Shown piece after piece: positions 60,409-64,000 of a DNA stretch of 64,000 nucleotides (within the stretch, counting starts at the first letter, position 1; the number at the start of each line of letters is the position of its first letter). A program made the translations under genes and the position numbers. A model generated the notes under the pieces. That model made no database searches, was not told the origin of the DNA, and saw only the letters and a program-made list of their open reading frames with translations. The DNA comes from Nocardia elegans NBRC 108235 (GTDB lineage Bacteria > Actinomycetota > Actinomycetes > Mycobacteriales > Mycobacteriaceae): positions 62,001 to 126,000 of the forward strand of contig NZ_BDBF01000011.1 in the NCBI RefSeq assembly GCF_001612845.1. The letters are read 5' to 3'.

Positions 60409-60987
60409 CTAGAGGTCGCCGTCTCGTGCAGCCGGTCGGTCGTCTGCCATTCGGTAGTGGCCGTTCTCGAGTCGCTGCAGCACGCCGGCCGTCCAGCGCG
60501 ACAGATTGCCGAATGTGCCGCTCCACAGTTCGAGCAGGTCGGCGGAGTGCGGGGCCTCGTACCTAGGAGGGTAGTCGGCCTTCATGGCGAGCAGTTCGTC
60601 GCGCACCTCCGCGCTGCGTTCGCGTTGCCGTCGCAGCAGCCCGATGACGTGCGATCGCGGCAAAGTATCCATGAACGCGATTCCGGCGCCGAGCTCCTCC
60701 ATATCGATGCTGACCAGCGCGGCATCCAGGAGCGTACGGAACTCGGCGTCACCCGTCTCGGTCATTTCGAACAGGGTGCGGCCGGGGCCGGTACTGCTGG
60801 CTTCGGTGCCGGTCGCGTGCAGTTTGCCCTCGTGGGTGAGCTGTTTGAGGGCGTGATAGATCGAGCCCGGCTTCACGTTGGTCCACGTGTCGGCGCGCCA
60901 GGACAGCAGTTCGCGCCGAACCGCGTAGCCGTAGGTCGGCTGCCGCAATCGGATCACACCGAGGACGAGTAATCGCACTGTGGACAC
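60409..60987 (-). CDS. PadR-family transcriptional regulator
   Basis: A 192-residue PadR regulator with the winged-helix start VRLLVLGVIRLRQPTYGYAVRRELLSW, the NVKPGSIYHALKQLTHEGKL recognition helix and a C-terminal helical dimerisation part. The GTG at 60987 is preferred to the TTG at 61014 because homologues start with STVRLLVLG and a TATCAT box lies six bases before it, which suits a leaderless start. Divergent from a VOC-family gene, with a TCAAATTTGA palindrome between them. The regulated ligand is unknown. Confidence 0.87.
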   Translation of the reverse strand: MSTVRLLVLGVIRLRQPTYGYAVRRELLSWRADTWTNVKPGSIYHALKQLTHEGKLHATGTEASSTGPGRTLFEMTETGDAEFRTLLDAALVSIDMEELGAGIAFMDTLPRSHVIGLLRRQRERSAEVRDELLAMKADYPPRYEAPHSADLLELWSGTFGNLSRWTAGVLQRLENGHYRMADDRPAARDGDL

Positions 60988-60993
60988 CGGGTG

Positions 60994-61023
60994 ATGATAA
61001 CCTTCGCTAGTCAAATTTGATTA
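60994..61023. promoter_or_regulatory. PadR/VOC divergent control region
   Basis: The -10 box TATCAT on the minus strand (60994-60999) would start a leaderless padR transcript. TAGTCAAATTTGATTA (61008-61023) is a near-perfect 16-bp palindrome centred on TCAAATTTGA and is the likely PadR operator, since both divergent genes start within 40 bp of it. Confidence 0.6.
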
Positions 61024-61041
61024 CCGACAGGAGGGGCGGGG

Positions 61042-61629
61042 ATGCCCGAGAGTGCGGTGCCGTTGTTGTGGAGCCGCAAGGCTCAGCTGTCCGGATTGCT
61101 CGACTTCTACCGCGGGCTCGGTTTCGAGGTCACGCATGAGCAGACCCGCCCCTACGTGTACGGCGCGGTGGCGCGCAGCGAGTATCAACTGCACTTCGTC
61201 GACCGGCCCGAGGGCGTCGATGCGGAACTCAGCTGCTTGGTTCTCGTCGATGACGTCGCCGCGTATCACCGCGAATTCACCGCCGCACTGCGGGCGCGGC
61301 TCGGCAAGGTGCCGGCCAAGGGAATACCGAGAATCACACGGTTCAAGCCCGGGCAGACTCGATTCACGATGGTCGATCCGGCGGGCAATCACGTGCTGGT
61401 GATCCAGCGCGACGAGCCACGAGAGCTGGAGTACGGCGGGTCCAAGGAACTCGAAGGTCTCGCTCGGGTGCTCGATAATGTGCGCATACTGCGCGATTTC
61501 AAGAACGATGACGCGGCGGCGCTGCGCGTGCTGGACGTCGGCCTGCGCAGATACGGATCAACCGCGACGCCGGAGGATCTGGAGCGCGCGCGGCGGGAAC
61601 GAGCGGAGCTGTCCGGCGAATCTCCCTAG
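61042..61629 (+). CDS. VOC-family (glyoxalase/bleomycin resistance-fold) protein
   Basis: A 195-residue protein with one vicinal-oxygen-chelate domain in the first about 130 residues: LLDFYRGLGFEVTHEQ, YQLHFVDRPEG, LVLVDDVAAYHREFTAALR and FTMVDPAGNHVLVIQ, whose Asp-Pro-x-Gly-Asn turn is typical. A charged helical tail of about 60 residues follows. VOC proteins act as binding, resistance or dioxygenase/isomerase units; the function is open. AGGAGG precedes the ATG. Regulation by the divergent PadR is likely from the shared operator. A strong hairpin follows its stop. Confidence 0.8.
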   Translation: MPESAVPLLWSRKAQLSGLLDFYRGLGFEVTHEQTRPYVYGAVARSEYQLHFVDRPEGVDAELSCLVLVDDVAAYHREFTAALRARLGKVPAKGIPRITRFKPGQTRFTMVDPAGNHVLVIQRDEPRELEYGGSKELEGLARVLDNVRILRDFKNDDAAALRVLDVGLRRYGSTATPEDLERARRERAELSGESP

Positions 61630-61641
61630 CCGCCCGCGGCG

Positions 61642-61678
61642 GCGGTCCCGGGCAGGACGGCGGTGCGCCCGGGACCGC
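61642..61678. terminator. Bidirectional terminator between the VOC and MTB12-like genes
   Basis: A perfect 12-bp stem (61642-61653 with 61667-61678) closes a 13-nt loop. It lies between two convergent stops (61629 and 61686) and can serve both. Confidence 0.75.
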
Positions 61679-61685
61679 TCGTGCA

Positions 61686-62150
61686 CTAGACGGTGCAGGG
61701 CAGGTTCGCGTAATAGGCGATCGTGCACTCGGATTCGCGGGTCAGCTTCCAGGTGCCGTCGATGTCCCTCCACTTCAGCTCGATGTACATGGCATCGAAG
61801 CCGGGGACGTTGATCTGCAGGTTGTGGGTGAGGGTGTCGCCCTGGACGTTCACGGGCGCGACGGCCTGCCACTGGAATCCGGGCACCGTGGCCATCACAC
61901 CGCCGACCTGGTCGACCAGGCCCAGCCCGGCCTCGCCGGCCTCCAGTTCGTTGGCGCGGGCGGACCGCGAACCGTTCGGGTCGAGCACCAGTTCGAGCTT
62001 GCTCTGCAGCTCGCCGACGCCCGGGGCGGCGGCGTGGACGGGGGCGGCGATCGGCGCGGCGACGGCCGGGGTCACGGAGGCGACGCCGCCGGCGAAGACC
62101 ACGGCGGCCAGCGAAAACGCCGCAACGGCACGGGATTTGATCTTGATCAT
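61686..62150 (-). CDS. Secreted MTB12-like (low-molecular-weight antigen) protein
   Basis: A 154-residue secreted protein with a signal peptide (KSRAVAAFSLAAVVFAGGVA, cleavage near PAVAAP) and a mature part that resembles the MTB12/CFP-2 low-molecular-weight antigen family: ELQSKLELVLDPNGSRSARANELEAGEAG, GDTLTHNLQINVPGF and WRDIDGTWKLTRESECTIA with a terminal Cys pair (CTIAYYANLPC). The function of the family is not known; it is exported. It is divergent from nbtG and shares an iron-box-like element in the gap, so it may be iron regulated as well. Confidence 0.72.
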   Translation of the reverse strand: MIKIKSRAVAAFSLAAVVFAGGVASVTPAVAAPIAAPVHAAAPGVGELQSKLELVLDPNGSRSARANELEAGEAGLGLVDQVGGVMATVPGFQWQAVAPVNVQGDTLTHNLQINVPGFDAMYIELKWRDIDGTWKLTRESECTIAYYANLPCTV

Positions 62151-62228
62151 GGTCGTATCCGATCAGTTGTGGGACAGGAGTGCCGTGCCTCGCAATCGTT
62201 CCGCAGGGGCTGGCACCACTAAGCAATA

Positions 62229-62247
62229 TAAGGTAAGCCTATGCAAA
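62229..62247. promoter_or_regulatory. IdeR-type iron box upstream of nbtG
   Basis: TAAGGTAAGCCTATGCAAA matches the 19-bp IdeR consensus TTAGGTTAGGCTAACCTAA at 13 positions. It lies in the 216-bp divergent gap between nbtG and the MTB12-like gene. Iron-loaded IdeR would repress from here. Confidence 0.65.
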
Positions 62248-62366
62248 GGTAGGTAGTACTCAGTCGACTTCGGGCGGATCCGCTCTTCCTGATATGTCGG
62301 ATCTGCCCAGCTGAACGCCCCGGCGCCCGGCTGAGCGGTGGCTGGAATCACAGAACGGGAGTACCA

Positions 62367-63656
62367 GTGAAGACGCTTCTCGTGGTCGGAGCCGGGCCGA
62401 AAGCGATGGCAGTGGCGGCGAAGGCCAGGGTGCTGCGGGACCTGGGGCTACCCGCTCCGCGCGTGGTGGTGGTGGAACCGCATGCGGTGGGAGGCAATTG
62501 GCTGCCCAGCGGCGGATGGACCGACGGCCAGCACCGGCTCGGCACCAGCCCCGAGAAGGACGTCGGCTTCCCATACCACTCCACCTGGGCGCGCGGCCAC
62601 AACCGCGCGATCGACCGGTCGATGATCGCCTACAGCTGGAATTCCTTCCTGGTCGAGAACGGCACCTATGCCGAATGGGTCGACCGGGGCCGGCCCAATC
62701 CGCACCACCACGTCTGGGCCAACTATCTGCAGTGGGTCGCGCGCAAGGCCGAGGTCGAGATGGTCGTGGGCGCGGTGCGCCGGATCCGCCCCGCTGCCGA
62801 CGGCTGGCTGGTCTCGGTGGCCGACGGTTCCGGCGTGGAGACCGAAATCGACTGCGACGGACTGATGATCACCGGACCGGGCGACAGCCGCCGCGCGCTG
62901 GCCGAACATCCGAAGGTGCTGAGTATCGCGGACTTCTGGGATCTCGCGGGTAAGCGCCGGCTGCCGGTCTCCTCGCGGGCGGCGGTGATCGGCGGCGGTG
63001 AGACCGCGGGCTCGGCGGTGGACGAACTGGTCCGCCACGACGTCCTCACGGTCTCGGTGATCTCGCCCGCGGCCACCATCTACACCCGCGGTGAAAGTTA
63101 TTTCGAGAATGCGCTGTTCAGTGATCCGGCGAAGTGGCGGGCGCTGAGCCTGCAGGAGCGCCGCGACGTCATCCGCCGCACCGATCGTGGCGTGTTCTCG
63201 GTGCGTGTGCAGGAGAACGTGCTGGCGGACAATCGCGTTCATCATCTCCAGGGCCGCGTGGTCCGGGTCGCCGAGCGCGGCGAGGGAGTGGCGCTCACGC
63301 TGCGCAACGAATTGCGCCCCGACCAGATGCACGCCTTCGATCTGGTGGTCGACGCCACCGGCGGCCAGCCGCTGTGGTTCCTGGATCTGTTCGATTCCGA
63401 TACCTCGGATCTGGTGGAACTGGCGGTGGGCGGGCCTATCACCCATACCCGGCTGGAGGCGGCGATCGGCCACGATCTGGCGGTGTCCGGCCTCGACGCC
63501 AAGCTCTATCTGCCGAATCTCGCAGGGATGGCGCAGGGGCCGGGATTTCCGAATCTCAGTTGCCTGGGCGAGCTTTCGGATCGCGTGCTGGGTGAGGTGC
63601 CGACGCGCGCGGCCGTCGTGGCGGCCCGGGTCGCGGCCGGTCGGCGCCCGGAATGA
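62367..63656 (+). CDS. nbtG: L-lysine N6-monooxygenase of nocobactin/mycobactin-type siderophore synthesis
   Basis: A 429-residue flavin-dependent N-monooxygenase homologous to mycobacterial MbtG, which hydroxylates the lysine side chain for hydroxamate siderophores using FAD, NADPH and oxygen. Matching landmarks are VVGAGPKAMAVAAKARVLRDLG, GGNWLPSGGWTDGQHRLGTS then PEKDVGFPYHSTW, YSWNSFLVENGTYAEWVDRGRP, AVIGGGETAGSAVDEL (NADPH site), GESYFENALFSDPAKW and GPGFPNLSCLGELSDRVLG. The GTG start has GGGAG upstream. An iron box precedes it, and a formyltransferase gene follows. Nocardial nocobactins contain N-hydroxylysine; the rest of that cluster should lie right of the window. Confidence 0.92.
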   Translation: MKTLLVVGAGPKAMAVAAKARVLRDLGLPAPRVVVVEPHAVGGNWLPSGGWTDGQHRLGTSPEKDVGFPYHSTWARGHNRAIDRSMIAYSWNSFLVENGTYAEWVDRGRPNPHHHVWANYLQWVARKAEVEMVVGAVRRIRPAADGWLVSVADGSGVETEIDCDGLMITGPGDSRRALAEHPKVLSIADFWDLAGKRRLPVSSRAAVIGGGETAGSAVDELVRHDVLTVSVISPAATIYTRGESYFENALFSDPAKWRALSLQERRDVIRRTDRGVFSVRVQENVLADNRVHHLQGRVVRVAERGEGVALTLRNELRPDQMHAFDLVVDATGGQPLWFLDLFDSDTSDLVELAVGGPITHTRLEAAIGHDLAVSGLDAKLYLPNLAGMAQGPGFPNLSCLGELSDRVLGEVPTRAAVVAARVAAGRRPE

Positions 63657-63670
63657 TCACCGAGCAAACA

Positions 63671-63689
63671 GTAGGCTAGGCTACCCTTA
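63671..63689. promoter_or_regulatory. IdeR-type iron box upstream of the formyltransferase gene
   Basis: GTAGGCTAGGCTACCCTTA matches the IdeR consensus at 15 of 19 positions and ends 23 bases before the ATG at 63713. This is the better of the two iron boxes and implies separate iron control of the formyltransferase gene. Confidence 0.8.
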
Positions 63690-63712
63690 GTTCGAGGGAA
63701 GAGGTTCGGTTC

Positions 63713-64000
63713 ATGCGTATCGTGTCGTTCGGTTATCAGACCTGGGGTCGTACCACGCTGCAGGCTCTGATCGACTCGGAACACGAGGTGGTGCTCGCGA
63801 TCACCCATCCCGCGAGTGAACATGCCTACAAGGGCATCTGGTCCGATTCGGTCGAGGAGCTCGCCCGCGAGCACGGCATTCCGGTCCACCTCACCGAGCG
63901 GGCCGATGCGGAGACCATCGATCTGGTCAAGCGTGCCGAGCCCGACATCATCGTGGTCAACAGCTGGTACACCTGGATGCCGCCGGAGCTGTATCTGATG
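63713..64000 (+). CDS. Formyltransferase (methionyl-tRNA formyltransferase-like), 5' part
   Basis: The first 96 codons of a gene cut by the window edge. The translation begins MRIVSFGYQTWGRTTLQALI and continues with a Rossmann-like strand pattern, HGIPVHLTERADAETIDLVKRAEPDIIVV and NSWYTWMPPEL, as at the N-terminus of formyl-THF-dependent formyltransferases. In siderophore loci such enzymes formylate N-hydroxy-lysine or N-hydroxy-ornithine side chains, and nocobactin-type siderophores with formyl groups (formobactin, brasilibactin) are known. The position next to nbtG and the iron box support that role here; a housekeeping Met-tRNA role is less likely. Confidence 0.78.
   Translation, partial: MRIVSFGYQTWGRTTLQALIDSEHEVVLAITHPASEHAYKGIWSDSVEELAREHGIPVHLTERADAETIDLVKRAEPDIIVVNSWYTWMPPELYLM

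Overview
The window looks like the chromosome of a mycolic-acid-containing actinomycete of the order Mycobacteriales, most likely Nocardia. The DNA is GC-rich, GTG and TTG starts are common, and many genes have a TANNNT -10 box 6-7 nt before the start codon (probable leaderless mRNAs). It encodes two secreted antigen-85-type mycolyltransferases, an MTB12-like secreted protein, an MbtG/NbtG-type lysine N-hydroxylase with IdeR-type iron boxes, and an S10 ribosomal operon that stops after rpsQ. The genus is inferred from gene content, not from a marker gene.

Layout. 1-5.9 kb: end of a DUF4442 protein, a FadD-type acyl-CoA synthetase, an SCO5389-family protein, a nitronate monooxygenase-like enzyme, a secreted M23 peptidase and a LuxR-type regulator. 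6.0-30.4 kb: two NRPS genes in tandem (2453 and 5619 residues), the main feature of the window. NRPS-1 reads A-T-C-A-T-C-A*, where A* is a degenerate, truncated adenylation domain. NRPS-2 starts with a complete A domain and reads A-T-C-A-T-C-A-T-C-A-T-E-C-A-T-TE. Together they form seven modules, the third split between the two proteins, and end in a thioesterase. The second residue is predicted to be Thr. Residues 3 and 6 share one binding-pocket code. The E domain lacks the HH of its core motif.

30.6-43.4 kb: mycolyltransferase, MntH-type metal transporter, polysaccharide-deacetylase-fold protein with a divergent MerR regulator, a HicA/HicB toxin-antitoxin pair, a DrrA/DrrB-type ABC exporter operon, an aldehyde-dehydrogenase-fold protein without the catalytic Cys, a double-TetR repressor divergent from a crotonase, and an isolated lycopene cyclase. 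43.6-47.1 kb: a second mycolyltransferase, two tandem secreted lipases and a second DUF4442 protein. 47.2-52.9 kb: the S10 ribosomal operon rpsJ-rplC-rplD-rplW-rplB-rpsS-rplV-rpsC-rplP-rpmC-rpsQ, closed by a strong terminator.

53.0-62.2 kb: YdcF-like protein, PhzS-like flavin monooxygenase, acyltransferase-3, a membrane protein with a C-terminal helix-turn-helix, CPBP protease, RluA pseudouridine synthase, PadR/VOC divergent pair and the MTB12-like protein. 62.2-64.0 kb: the start of a hydroxamate (nocobactin/mycobactin-like) siderophore locus with nbtG and a truncated formyltransferase, both preceded by iron boxes.

Two themes connect these genes. One is envelope and secretion: mycolyltransferases, lipases, M23 peptidase, acyltransferase and DrrAB exporter. 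The other is specialised peptide metabolism: the large NRPS and the iron-regulated siderophore genes. No MbtH-like protein, phosphopantetheinyl transferase, mobile element, CRISPR array, tRNA or rRNA was found in the window.
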